Part shown: piece by piece, positions 18,121-26,633 of the stretch | How positions within the stretch are numbered: position 1 is the stretch's first letter | Layout: each line of letters begins with the position of its first letter | Assembly: GCA_035551995.1 (NCBI GenBank) | Contig: DASZME010000009.1 | Span: forward strand, 93,810 to 157,809 | DNA: 64,000 bases | Source of the DNA: RYN-428 sp035551995 | GTDB lineage: Bacteria; Planctomycetota; Phycisphaerae; Tepidisphaerales; Tepidisphaeraceae | Direction: 5' to 3' | Notes under the pieces: model-generated | What the model saw: the letters and a program-made list of their open reading frames with translations, nothing else | Database searches by the model: none | Told to the model about the DNA's origin: nothing | Translations under genes and position numbers: made by a program

Positions 18121-18392
18121 TTATCCACGAAGGGCACGAATGGGCACGAAGAAGAAGGAAATTGCCGATGTTCTTTCGTGTTCTCCGTAATACGATCCGC
18201 TCATTTCCTTGTGTGGCGACAAGATTTTTTCAGGCCTCGGAACAGTAGCCGCGGATTGCACTGAATTTCATGGTGAAGCGGACGAACTTCCTTTCCCATC
18301 CGTGTCCATCCGTGTAATCCGTGGTCCAGGCCTGCGGTTGCAGTCGGAGGCCGCGCTGGGTTCTTCGTGTCCTTCGTGAACTTCGTGGATAA
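18121..18392. repeat. MITE-like element with terminal inverted repeats
   Basis: The ends are TTATCCACGAAG (18121-18132) and CTTCGTGGATAA (18381-18392), a perfect 12-bp inverted repeat. It extends to about 20 bp with two mismatches (CACGAA). The interior holds further CACGAAG units and the B repeat (18201-18333). There is no coding capacity. The 272-bp size and inverted ends are those of a miniature transposable element; I could not identify a clear target duplication. Confidence 0.6.
18201..18333 (-). repeat. Dispersed intergenic repeat B, copy 2
   Basis: The reverse complement aligns with 3337-3459: ACCACGGATT at one end, ACACGGATGG in the middle, and the 37-base core at 18201-18237 at the other end. 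It is nested inside the inverted-repeat element at 18121-18392. Confidence 0.75.
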
Positions 18393-18413
18393 TCCTCTTC
18401 TTCGGATTTCCGA

Positions 18414-19349
18414 TCATGCGATATCCGCAAACGTCCGCTCGGTTCTTCTGAAGACAAATATCCCCAGGAAAAATAAGATCGTCCCGCCGACGAGCGAGCT
18501 GGCTACATAACGCCAATCGAATCCGGTGCTCTGGTCCGGCAGCGGCAGGATGCACTTGCGAAAACCGGCCACGACGCCATACATCGGATTAAATAGCAGG
18601 GCCCATTTCCATTTTGAATTTCCGAGCAGCGACGGGGGAAAGACTACGAAGCTGGCGAACATCAGAATCTGCGTCATGAATGGAATCAGGAAACGAAAGT
18701 CGCGGTATTTGACCGTCAGCGCCGCAAGCAGATACGCCGCGCCCAGGCCGTTGAGCAGCGTCATCAGGGTTAAAAAGGGAAGAAACAACAGCATCGGCGA
18801 AATCGGAACATGGTTCCAAAGCACAAGGATCATGACCATGACGAACGAAATGCCCATATCGACCAAGGCGCCGCCCACGGCGGACGTGGGGACGTAGAGC
18901 CGCGGGAAATAGATTTTCTTGACGATGTTTTGCTGGTTCACGAGGGACATGCCGCCCGAGCTCATCGCCGATGCGAACAGCTGCCACGGCAGCAGCGCGG
19001 AATAGACAAAGACGCCGTAGAGTTCGGGGTGTCCCTGGAGGCGTTTGTTGAATCCCGCGGCGCTTCCGAAGACCAGCGTGTAGAGGATCATGTTGGTCAC
19101 CGGCTGGATGACGACCCAAAGCACGCCGAGGATAGTCTGCTTGTAGCGGACTTTCAGATCGCGCCAGATGAGGAAGAAGAGCAATTCTCGCCCGTCATAG
19201 AGTTCTTTCCAGTTGACGCCGATCCAGCCGCGCGTCGGCTCGATGACCGTCTCATGGATGGATGGCGCGGCTTCGACGGACGTCCGGGCGGCTTGCGGCG
19301 CGAGACGATTCATCGGTGATTCGGCGATTTCGGTGGCGGTTTGTAACAT
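18414..19349 (-). CDS. wzm: Polysaccharide ABC exporter permease, Wzm/TagG type
   Basis: 311 residues. After about 45 polar residues comes the ABC-2 permease signature: WKELYDGRELLFFLIWRDLK, then VRYKQTILGVLWVVIQP, and six hydrophobic segments. This is the classic Wzm/KpsM/TagG pattern. It forms the membrane channel that works with the Wzt-type ATPase encoded downstream to move a lipid-linked glycan to the outer face of the cytoplasmic membrane. The start at 19349 has no clear ribosome site; ATG 19313 is an alternative. No glycosyltransferases lie nearby, so the glycan is assembled elsewhere. Confidence 0.92.
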   Translation of the reverse strand: MLQTATEIAESPMNRLAPQAARTSVEAAPSIHETVIEPTRGWIGVNWKELYDGRELLFFLIWRDLKVRYKQTILGVLWVVIQPVTNMILYTLVFGSAAGFNKRLQGHPELYGVFVYSALLPWQLFASAMSSGGMSLVNQQNIVKKIYFPRLYVPTSAVGGALVDMGISFVMVMILVLWNHVPISPMLLFLPFLTLMTLLNGLGAAYLLAALTVKYRDFRFLIPFMTQILMFASFVVFPPSLLGNSKWKWALLFNPMYGVVAGFRKCILPLPDQSTGFDWRYVASSLVGGTILFFLGIFVFRRTERTFADIA

Positions 19350-19592
19350 TTTAATCGGCGCGGAACATGCCGCGCGAACGGATTCAGCGGCGCGGCGGAA
19401 TCGTTATTCGCTACATCGTCAACATCGGCCGTCGCCCGGATTCGCTGAAGAAAATTCAACCGCGTCCGGATAACCGATGCGCCGCCAACCTAACGGCTTG
19501 GGTCGTGTCGTCAAGACATTTGCATGGATTAACCAAACAACAATCGCTATCCTAGGCGCCGGCGTTGGATCTTTTCCCGGCGAGGCAGGGTC

Positions 19593-19832
19593 ATGCGATT
19601 AATCATCTGGGTATTGGTGGGTCTGCTCTCGGGGTTCCTCGCCAGCAAAATACTTTATAACCGCGGCGCCGGCCCTCTCATCGATCTTCTTCTCGGTCTT
19701 GTCGGCGGGTTTGTCGGCGGTTTCCTGTTTGATTTGCTCGGCTTCAAGGGTCGCGGCGTGATTTACCATATCGTCGTCGCGACCGTCGGCGCCATTATTG
19801 TGCTGGTGCTTTACCATAATCTGATGCGATAA
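19593..19832 (+). CDS. GlsB/YeaQ/YmgE-type small membrane protein
   Basis: 79 residues with three hydrophobic, Gly-rich segments (LIIWVLVGLLSGFLASKI; LLLGLVGGFVGGFLFDLLG; IVVATVGAIIVLVLYH). This matches the transglycosylase-associated/GlsB family linked to stress responses. Its biochemical role is not known; membrane location is clear. AGGCAGGG lies just before the ATG. The next gene on the same strand starts 21 nt downstream, so the two may be co-transcribed. Confidence 0.85.
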   Translation: MRLIIWVLVGLLSGFLASKILYNRGAGPLIDLLLGLVGGFVGGFLFDLLGFKGRGVIYHIVVATVGAIIVLVLYHNLMR

Positions 19833-19853
19833 GGCTCTTTTTTGGGGACCGCG

Positions 19854-21077
19854 ATGCGAGTCGTCTTTCCTCTCCTGTCATTATTGCTCGTCTGCTTGAA
19901 CGCGCCCACGCTTCAGGCGGCGCCGAGCTCAGGCTTGATCGACGCCAAGCAGATGCGAAAGTACGAATCGCCGTACTACAACATCTTTACCGACGTCGAT
20001 CCCGAGCAGGCGCGCGGCGTCGTGGTGCGAATGACCAAGATGGCCGAGGAGTATCACGATCGCACCAAGGACCTTTTCAGCGGCACGATCAACCAGAAAC
20101 TGCCGTTCTACCTGTTCAGCAATCCCGAAGATTATTACAACGCCGGGGGCCCGCAGGGAAGCATCGGCGTCTTCATGCCCGGCATCGCCCGACGCGGCAG
20201 CAAGCTGATGGCCATGACCTCAACCACCAAGTCCGGCGATATCAGCGCCGAAACCTGGCATACCATTCAGCACGAAGGATTTCATCAATTCGTTCATTTC
20301 GTCGTCCGCGGCGATATTCCCGTTTGGGTGAACGAAGGAATGGCCGAATATTTCGGCGAAGGACTTTTTACCGGCGACAGCATGATTACCGGCGCCATCC
20401 GCCCGGCGCGCTGCCGTCGGCTCAAGTCCGAAATCGAAACCGGCTATTTCAAATCGCTGGAAGCGATGATGCGCACCAGCCACCTTCAGTGGAACATGGA
20501 AATGAGCGGCTTGAACTACGACCAGGCCTGGTCGATGTGTCATTTCCTCTCGCACGGCGACAACGGAAAGTATCAGAACGCCTTCGCCGCTTTCATGCAG
20601 GGCATCGGACGGGGTCAGGATTGGGAAACGTCCTGGGTCAACAATTTTGGAAGTGCCGACGGGTTTGAAGCCAAGTGGAAGACGTATTGGCAGAACATTT
20701 CCGAAACCTCGACCGACGATCTTCACACCAAGGCCGCCGTCTCGACGCTCACCAGTTTTCTGGGACGCGCGTACTCGCAAAAGCAGACATTCAATTCATT
20801 CGAGGACTTCATCAAGACCGACGCCAAATCGTTGAAGAGCAACGAAGTGGATTGGCTTCCGCCGGACCTGTACCGGCACGCCGTTCTGGTCGCCAAGCGG
20901 ATGCAGCAGTTCGGCTACACAATCGCGCTGGGCTCGAGAGGCGCCAATCAGCCGACCATTATTTGCATTTCGCCCACGGGGCAAAAATTCGTCGGAACCT
21001 TCAAGACCTCCGGATCGCGCATGGCTTCTCCGCATCCGGTCACCGTTGAAATATCCAAGACGACCGTTCACGAATGA
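19854..21077 (+). CDS. Secreted DUF1570-like metallopeptidase
   Basis: 407 residues with a signal peptide (VVFPLLSLLLVCLNAP, then Ala). The motif HEGFH (His140, Glu141, His144) and VNEGMAEYFGEG downstream give the gluzincin zinc site, as in DUF1570 and peptidase_MA-like proteins common in planctomycetes. The remainder has no named domain. ATG 19854 is used, with GGGGA just upstream, rather than the earlier TTG. It lies 21 nt after the GlsB-type gene. Substrate unknown; it is the second HExxH exported protein in the window after 13229. Confidence 0.82.
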   Translation: MRVVFPLLSLLLVCLNAPTLQAAPSSGLIDAKQMRKYESPYYNIFTDVDPEQARGVVVRMTKMAEEYHDRTKDLFSGTINQKLPFYLFSNPEDYYNAGGPQGSIGVFMPGIARRGSKLMAMTSTTKSGDISAETWHTIQHEGFHQFVHFVVRGDIPVWVNEGMAEYFGEGLFTGDSMITGAIRPARCRRLKSEIETGYFKSLEAMMRTSHLQWNMEMSGLNYDQAWSMCHFLSHGDNGKYQNAFAAFMQGIGRGQDWETSWVNNFGSADGFEAKWKTYWQNISETSTDDLHTKAAVSTLTSFLGRAYSQKQTFNSFEDFIKTDAKSLKSNEVDWLPPDLYRHAVLVAKRMQQFGYTIALGSRGANQPTIICISPTGQKFVGTFKTSGSRMASPHPVTVEISKTTVHE

Positions 21078-21079
21078 GC

Positions 21080-21393
21080 TCTCGCGGGTCGGGGACTGCC
21101 CTCCCCGCAAGTGCTCGGCGAGCCGTCGGAGGTTCGCTTCCGCTTCGCGTTCGTGCCGTCCGGCCGTAAGGTCATCCACGCCTGCCGAGCCCTTGTTCTC
21201 CGCGACGTGACACCACGCGGACCAAAGGTTGTCGAGGGTTATAGACCTTGTCGATTAAGCTGAACCACACGCCTCGTTTCACTCCGTTTTCCAGGGTCGC
21301 CAACATGTGATTCTTCCAGATCGACACTTCGGCCCAACCCCAGCGGCCGCGTCGCTCGATGCGTTTGATCGGCGACGCGTTCGCGATCGTCAC
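21080..21393 (-). pseudogene. Group II intron reverse transcriptase/maturase, N-terminal remnant with frameshift
   Basis: On the minus strand, RRGRWGWAEVSIWKNHML, then ATLENGVKRGVWFSLIDKVY, matches the N-terminal region of group II intron-encoded maturases. After DKVY the frame shifts near 21240, and the adjacent frame continues the same protein: LDNLWSAWCHVAENKGSAGV, then DDLTAGRHEREAEANLRRLA. Homology stops about 21080 and the catalytic YADD domain and intron RNA are missing. It is a dead fragment wedged between the DUF1570-like gene and lpdA. Confidence 0.75.
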
Positions 21394-23237
21394 ACGATGT
21401 GGATCGCCTTGTGGTCCGCGACGCCGGCGGCTTCCATCACCGCTTCGGACATCGTCGGATGCGGATGCATGGCCGACAGGATTTCCTCCTCTGTCGCTTC
21501 CAGCGATCGAGCCAGCACAAGCTCGGCGAGCAGTTCCGTGACGTTTTCGCCGATCATGTGGACGCCGAGCAACTCTCCGTATTTTTTCTCGAAGATCAGT
21601 TTCACGAATCCCCCCGTCTCACCGGCCGCCTTGGCGCGGCCGCTGGCCGCGAAGGGAAATTTGCCGACCTTGATCTCGTAACCGGCTTCGCGCGCTTTCT
21701 GCTCGGTGTATCCCATGCTCGCGACTTGCGGATGCGTGTAGGTACACCCGGGAATGAATTTGTAATCGATGACATGATGGGAGACGCCGCAGATGTGCTC
21801 GACCAGCGCCACCGCTTCGTGATGGGCGACGTGAGCAAGATCGGGATGGCGGTAGCCTCCCATCGAGAGTCTTTCCGGCCAGTGAATGCTGACGCAATCG
21901 CCGACGGCCCAGACATTCTCCAGATTGGTGCGATACTCGTGATCGACCTTCACGCGCTTGTTGGCGATTTCCAGCTTCGCTTCAGGCGCGGCCAGATTTT
22001 CGATATTCGCGCTAACGCCGACGGCGACCAAAACCAGGTCCGCCTCGATGACGGCGCCGCCGGAGAGCGTGAGTTTGACGCCGGTATCGCTCTTGTCGAT
22101 TTTTTCGGTTTTCGTCGCCAAATGAACGGCGATGCCGCGAGTTTCAAAACTTTTGCGAAGCGTGCGCGACACTTCTTCTTCCTCGATCGGCAGAAGATTC
22201 GGCAGCGCTTCGATCAGCGCCACCTCCGCGCCGACGGCGTTATAAAAATCCGCGAACTCGCATCCGATGGCGCCGGCCCCGATGATCGCGATTTTTTTCG
22301 GGAGCGACGGCAACGTCATCGCCTCGCGCGAGCCGATGATTCGCTTGCCGTCAAATGGAGCGAAGGGAAGCTGCGTCGCGCGGGCGCCGACGGCGATGAT
22401 TACATGCTCGGCGGTCACGTCTTTATCCCCGCCCTGGCCCGCGATGCGAACCTTGTGCGGGCCGAGCACTTGCCCGACGGCGATCTCGTGCTTGACGTTG
22501 TTCTTGGAAAAAAGAAAGCCGATGCCGTTCTTCAGCTCGTCGGCGATCTTTCGGCTGCGGCCGATGATCTTCGAGAAATCGACCGTCATGCCAGTCACGG
22601 TAACGCCATGTTTGTCGGCGTCATGACGAATCTTGCGAACAAACGCGCCGTCTTCGAGCAGCGCCTTGGTGGGAATGCAGCCCCAGTTCAGGCATGTTCC
22701 GCCGAGATTTTCTTTTTCGACGCACAGGACCCGTTTCTTAAGTTGCCCGGCGCGAATCGCGGCGGCGTACCCCGCGGGACCGCCGCCGATGACGATGATG
22801 TCCCAGTCATATTTCACGCCCGGCTTGCCCGTAGTGGCCGACGGCGCGGGCGATCCGGCGGGCGCGGGTTTTTGCACGACCGACATCCCCGTCGCCGGCT
22901 GGGGAGCGGCGGGCGCGGCGGCAGCGGCGGCGGGTTTCGCGGCGGTCGGGGCGGCGGATTTGCCGGCGGCCTGTTTCTTAACGTCCTCGGCCTTCTCGCT
23001 GCCGCGCGCCAGCACGGCGATCGACGTCCCGACCGGCACCTTCTCCCCTGCCGCCACGTTGATGACGGCCAGGATGCCGTCTTCGGGCGCCTCCATTTCC
23101 ATCGTCGCCTTATCGGTTTCGATCTCGGCGACCACATCTCCCATCTTCACCTTATCCCCTTCGTTCTTCACCCATCTGACGACCGTTCCTTCAGTCATGG
23201 TGTCGGTCAGTTGCGGCATCGTAATCTGTGCGGGCAT
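21390..23237 (-). CDS. lpdA: Dihydrolipoyl dehydrogenase with fused N-terminal lipoyl domain
   Basis: 615 residues. Residues 1-79 form a lipoyl domain with the lipoylated lysine in ETDKATMEME (Lys43). An Ala/Pro-rich linker follows (about 85-140), then a complete E3 flavoprotein: GGGPAGYAAAIRAG for FAD, redox Cys pair in GGTCLNWGCIPTKALL, NAD site GAGAIGCEFADF, and the C-terminal base in MHPHPTMSEAV. E3 reoxidises dihydrolipoamide in 2-oxoacid dehydrogenase or glycine-cleavage complexes. Lipoyl-E3 fusions are known in some bacteria. No E1 or E2 gene is near. CAGGAG precedes the ATG and a good promoter lies upstream. Confidence 0.95.
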   Translation of the reverse strand: MPAQITMPQLTDTMTEGTVVRWVKNEGDKVKMGDVVAEIETDKATMEMEAPEDGILAVINVAAGEKVPVGTSIAVLARGSEKAEDVKKQAAGKSAAPTAAKPAAAAAAPAAPQPATGMSVVQKPAPAGSPAPSATTGKPGVKYDWDIIVIGGGPAGYAAAIRAGQLKKRVLCVEKENLGGTCLNWGCIPTKALLEDGAFVRKIRHDADKHGVTVTGMTVDFSKIIGRSRKIADELKNGIGFLFSKNNVKHEIAVGQVLGPHKVRIAGQGGDKDVTAEHVIIAVGARATQLPFAPFDGKRIIGSREAMTLPSLPKKIAIIGAGAIGCEFADFYNAVGAEVALIEALPNLLPIEEEEVSRTLRKSFETRGIAVHLATKTEKIDKSDTGVKLTLSGGAVIEADLVLVAVGVSANIENLAAPEAKLEIANKRVKVDHEYRTNLENVWAVGDCVSIHWPERLSMGGYRHPDLAHVAHHEAVALVEHICGVSHHVIDYKFIPGCTYTHPQVASMGYTEQKAREAGYEIKVGKFPFAASGRAKAAGETGGFVKLIFEKKYGELLGVHMIGENVTELLAELVLARSLEATEEEILSAMHPHPTMSEAVMEAAGVADHKAIHIV

Positions 23238-23271
23238 CTCTTTCGGCTCCTGTCTGGTTGAGAGTCGGACG

Positions 23272-23299
23272 ATTCTAGGGGTTTCAATCGCCTCGACAA
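23272..23299 (-). promoter_or_regulatory. Sigma-70-like promoter of lpdA
   Basis: On the minus strand TTGTCG (23299-23294) and TAGAAT (23277-23272) are separated by 16 nt. The box lies about 35 nt before the lpdA ATG, with CAGGAG between as ribosome site. Confidence 0.45.
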
Positions 23300-23338
23300 G
23301 AATTGCTGAAAACCAGGCAAGACGTGAAGACGCAAATA

Positions 23339-25351
23339 TTATTTCACCGGCGGGAGTGAAACCGCCGGCGCGGGCTCGGTTGTCGGCACGGCCGAAGGCG
23401 CCTTTTCGGCCGGCCTGGTTGACGGCTCGGCACGCGAGCCAAAAGTCCGCTCGGCCGACGGCGCGTTCCGCACGACGACGACGACATCGACAAAATAATC
23501 GGTCTCCGCGTCGGTCGCCGCCGACCGTGTCGCGGCGACCAAAGCGGGCCGGGACGAGCTATCCAAGGCGCGGCGCCGAAGCGCATCGGCGCGGGGCAAT
23601 TGCGGCGCGGGCGCCAGTTGCGAAGAACCGCCGGATGGGCGCGTTGTCGTTCCGGCGGCAATTGCAGCGTCGCCGGCCTCGTCGGGCCCTTTGCGGACCG
23701 ACGCCTTGTCCACGCTCGCCGGCGCGGGAGCGGCCCCGATCGACGGTGAAGCCGGATCGGCGCCACGTGCCGCAATTCCATTGGCGGCGGCATTGGGGTG
23801 CGTATTTGCCGCGAGAATGCTCGCTCCGTCGCCCAGTTTATTTTCGTTGGCGACGCCGCCGTCGAGCGATTCGACGGCCGCCTCGCGAACCTCGCCGCCG
23901 CGCGCGAGGTAATCCGTCAACTCGCGCGCCTGGGCGCGCGACAATCGGCGTGCGATGAAAAAGCTGTTGACGGGAGCGACGTATGCCCCGCCGGCGCCTG
24001 GCTTAGCCGGCGCCGAAGGGCTACCGGAAGGCGCGCTCGCCGCGTACCTGGAGGCGCCATCGATCGCCGGCGCCGACGCCGGTGCAGATGGCGAATCGTT
24101 TATGTGGGATGCAGGCGCTGCCGCGGGCGTCGGCGGCGCGGTCGACACACGCGCGGCCGATGGCGAGCCGACGTTCCCTACCGAAGGCGACGCCGCGCTG
24201 GGCTCGGAGCGGGCCATGGCGGGGCTGGCGGTCCGGGGGCCGGGTTCCTCGGCCAAAACGCGATGATCGGGCATCTGCCCCGGGCGCGACGGCGGGTTTG
24301 CGGTCAGTTTTGCCGCGTCTCGCTCCGGCTCGGAGGGGCGCGCGACGCTATCGGTTTTGGCCGCTTGTTTTTGCAGTTCGGTTTTGATTCCGTTGGGGCC
24401 GGCCAAGTCACCCGATAACGCCGGCCGCGCCACAACGCCCGGCTGCGATTGCGGCTGGCCCAGCGCCGCGTTCAGCGCCATTTCGACCGGGCGCGAGACC
24501 GGCTGCACAAAAATGTTTTGCGAGATAAAATACGCGTTCAGCTCCCTTTCTATTTTCGCCGGTTCGCTCGATCGCACAGCCATGACCACGGCATTGGCCG
24601 AAGCGCTCGGCAATGCGTTGGCGGCGACATTGGCGCCGGTGGATTCCAGGAGCAAATCCTTCACGCGCGGTTCGCGCGAGACGGCTGACGCCAATTCTTT
24701 CAGCTCGTCGTTTCCCGGGGCCGGCGCGTCTTCATCGCGATGTTGCGACCCCGGTTCCGCCCGTGCGCGGTCGCCCGCGGCGCTTCCCTTGCCCGAAGAC
24801 TCTACCGCCTTCGTGGCCTCAACCGGCTGCGGCGCTCCCGACGCCCGCGCGGCCGGTTCGGGGGCATTGCCCGCCTGCGGAATCTGATTGACCGGGGATG
24901 ATTCGTCGGGTTTGGCGGAGCGCGATTCGGTTTCGCCAATAGCGTCGGGAATGGGCTTCGGAATGAATGCAACCGTGCGAACCTGGTGGCGCGGCAGGAC
25001 GAAATAAACGATCGCCGCCAGCCCCACCGTCAGGAAGAGAACCGCCGCCGCCGCGACCCAGCGCGGCCATGCGTCCAGCCGCAGCCGCGAGGGCGACGGA
25101 CGGTTTTCCCCGTCCAGTAACCCCGACCGTTCGAGTTGCAAAAAAAACGCGTCGGCGAATTCCGTCGGCGCCGACTCGCGCGGCAACGCGCGAAGCATCT
25201 GGCGGCCTTGCCGCAAGTCATCCAGCAAGCGGCGATAATGCGGATTTTGCTGAAGGAACCGTTCGATCTCGGCACGTTCGCCGATGTCCAACTCGTCGTC
25301 GATGTAAGTCGCCAGCCGGGCTTCGATGATTTCCTGATTCGGGTTGGACAT
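23339..25351 (-). CDS. Anti-sigma factor-like membrane protein with very long low-complexity exported tail
   Basis: 670 residues. The N-terminal about 75 residues (ATYIDDELDIGERAEIERFL) resemble the anti-sigma domain of zinc-finger anti-sigma factors, but without the His/Cys zinc ligands. One membrane helix spans about 97-119. The remaining 550 residues are Ala/Pro/Ser-rich and probably disordered, with a short ordered patch near 440-475 (FFIARRLSRAQARELTDYLA) and VDVVVVVRNA near the end. The gene starts 7 nt after the sigma factor stop, so it is the partner that would hold the sigma factor at the membrane. The signal sensed is unknown. Confidence 0.75.
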   Translation of the reverse strand: MSNPNQEIIEARLATYIDDELDIGERAEIERFLQQNPHYRRLLDDLRQGRQMLRALPRESAPTEFADAFFLQLERSGLLDGENRPSPSRLRLDAWPRWVAAAAVLFLTVGLAAIVYFVLPRHQVRTVAFIPKPIPDAIGETESRSAKPDESSPVNQIPQAGNAPEPAARASGAPQPVEATKAVESSGKGSAAGDRARAEPGSQHRDEDAPAPGNDELKELASAVSREPRVKDLLLESTGANVAANALPSASANAVVMAVRSSEPAKIERELNAYFISQNIFVQPVSRPVEMALNAALGQPQSQPGVVARPALSGDLAGPNGIKTELQKQAAKTDSVARPSEPERDAAKLTANPPSRPGQMPDHRVLAEEPGPRTASPAMARSEPSAASPSVGNVGSPSAARVSTAPPTPAAAPASHINDSPSAPASAPAIDGASRYAASAPSGSPSAPAKPGAGGAYVAPVNSFFIARRLSRAQARELTDYLARGGEVREAAVESLDGGVANENKLGDGASILAANTHPNAAANGIAARGADPASPSIGAAPAPASVDKASVRKGPDEAGDAAIAAGTTTRPSGGSSQLAPAPQLPRADALRRRALDSSSRPALVAATRSAATDAETDYFVDVVVVVRNAPSAERTFGSRAEPSTRPAEKAPSAVPTTEPAPAVSLPPVK

Positions 25352-25358
25352 TGCGTAT

Positions 25359-26018
25359 TTACGACAGATAACTTTTCAACTCGTCCCGCAGCGCCAATCG
25401 CGCGCGAAACAATCGGCTTTTAAGCGTTCCCAGCGGCAGATTCAGCACATCCGCCATCTGCTGATAATCGAATCCCTCGATATCGCGCATCACCAGCACC
25501 GCGCGATATTCCGCGTCAACCCGGCCCAGTGCCGCCAGCACGGCGTCGCCCTCTTCGCGGCGTTCCATGCCGCGCAACGGCGATTCGTCCCCCTTTTCCC
25601 TGGCGACTCGGTCCATCAGGCCGGCGGCCTGGCTTTGGCCGTCATGGCTGTCGGGGTCGCCCGAACCATCCAGCGAAAACACGCGTTTGCGCTGGACCTT
25701 TCTGAGCTGACTGATCGCCAGGTTCACCGCGATTCGAAACAGCCATGTGTACGGCGAAGCATCGCCGCGGAAACTCTCGACGCTGCTCAGTCCGCGGGTA
25801 AAGGCTTCCTGTGTCAGCTCGCGCGCTTCCTCGCGATCGCCGACGATGCGGACGACGGCGTTGTAAAGCCGATCCTGATAAAGAACCACGATTTGGCCAA
25901 AGGCGGCGCGGTCGCCGCGTTGGGCTCGCTGGAGCAGAGCGACATCCGGACGCACGCCGCGCCCGACGATTTCGGGCCGATTCGACGCCTCGTTCTGGAT
26001 TCCGCTCAGGCTCGACAT
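25359..26018 (-). CDS. ECF-type RNA polymerase sigma factor
   Basis: 219 residues. Region 2 reads FGQIVVLYQDRLYNAVVRIV, then DREEARELTQEAFTRGL. Region 4 reads LPLGTLKSRLFRARLALRDE with the preceding helix YRAVLVMRDIEGFDYQQMAD. The two-region architecture without region 3 is that of the ECF group. ATG 26018 is chosen because conserved sequence begins just after it; the frame runs to 26327 without homology. It is followed after 7 nt by the anti-sigma-like gene, and is divergent from the vWA/Exb cluster 615 nt away, which could be a target (inference). Confidence 0.92.
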   Translation of the reverse strand: MSSLSGIQNEASNRPEIVGRGVRPDVALLQRAQRGDRAAFGQIVVLYQDRLYNAVVRIVGDREEARELTQEAFTRGLSSVESFRGDASPYTWLFRIAVNLAISQLRKVQRKRVFSLDGSGDPDSHDGQSQAAGLMDRVAREKGDESPLRGMERREEGDAVLAALGRVDAEYRAVLVMRDIEGFDYQQMADVLNLPLGTLKSRLFRARLALRDELKSYLS

Positions 26019-26633
26019 GGTGTTGGACGTTGAAAGGCCGGAGAAGTTCCCAGTGGTTCGGCGCGGGAGAAAATAATTCGCCGCGATGAATTTCCGGCGG
26101 GTTACGGCGACGGCCATCCGTGGCCGTATTTCACAGGCCACTATGCCAATTCCCGGCGGCGCCGTCAATGTTATTGGACGCGACAAAGATCGGATTCTTA
26201 GACGGGGCCGTCGAAAAAATTTCGCCTTCATGGAGGAACACGGTTGGGGTTTGGCGACGCTAACGCCGCCGATTTCTTTCTTGAAGGTCGGCGGATGCGG
26301 CGCATCGGCGCGGGCGCAAATACCCAATGCATTGGACGCTGAACGAAAACTGGCGAACGCGCTTTAGCGACGGAGAGCCGGGAATCAGAGGCCGCGTTTG
26401 TCAGTTAATTTTTCTTCCGGCGCGATCAGGGCCTTGTTTTCGATTGACTATGCCCTATCTCACGATATATTAAGTTCAGGCGGAAGCGGTCGCGAATTTG
26501 TGTGGGTCGCAGAGCATTGGGTTAGTCGATCGCGAAGAAACCTAATAAACCACGCGGGTTCTTCGTTCGTAGTGTAGATGTAAGTTGTGTCAGGCGGATC
26601 CCTCTCCAATCGAAACGTACACGAGGATTGTTC
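26019..26633. other. 615-nt divergent intergenic region
   Basis: Lies between the ECF sigma gene (minus) and the vWA gene (plus). It holds the promoter at 26444-26471 and otherwise no gene I can support. The short frames at 26086-26367 (plus) and the upstream extension of the sigma frame (minus) lack ribosome sites and recognisable sequence. Confidence 0.5.
26444..26471 (+). promoter_or_regulatory. Sigma-70-like promoter of the vWA/Exb cluster
   Basis: TTGACT (26444-26449) and TATATT (26466-26471) with a 16-nt spacer, one of the best matches to the consensus in the window. Transcription from it would give a leader of about 155 nt before the ATG at 26634. Confidence 0.5.

Noticed and set aside
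21087..21110. CGGGGA/TCCCCG inverted repeat after the DUF1570-like gene as a terminator
   Set aside because: Only 6 bp, no T-run, and it overlaps the maturase remnant, so it is more likely chance.
21399..23261. 620-residue open frame on the plus strand
   Set aside because: Antisense of lpdA, whose domains and active-site residues are complete; no recognisable sequence in this frame.
26086..26367. 93-residue plus-strand frame between the sigma factor and the vWA gene
   Set aside because: Basic, repeat-poor sequence with no homology pattern and no ribosome site; the vWA promoter lies after it.
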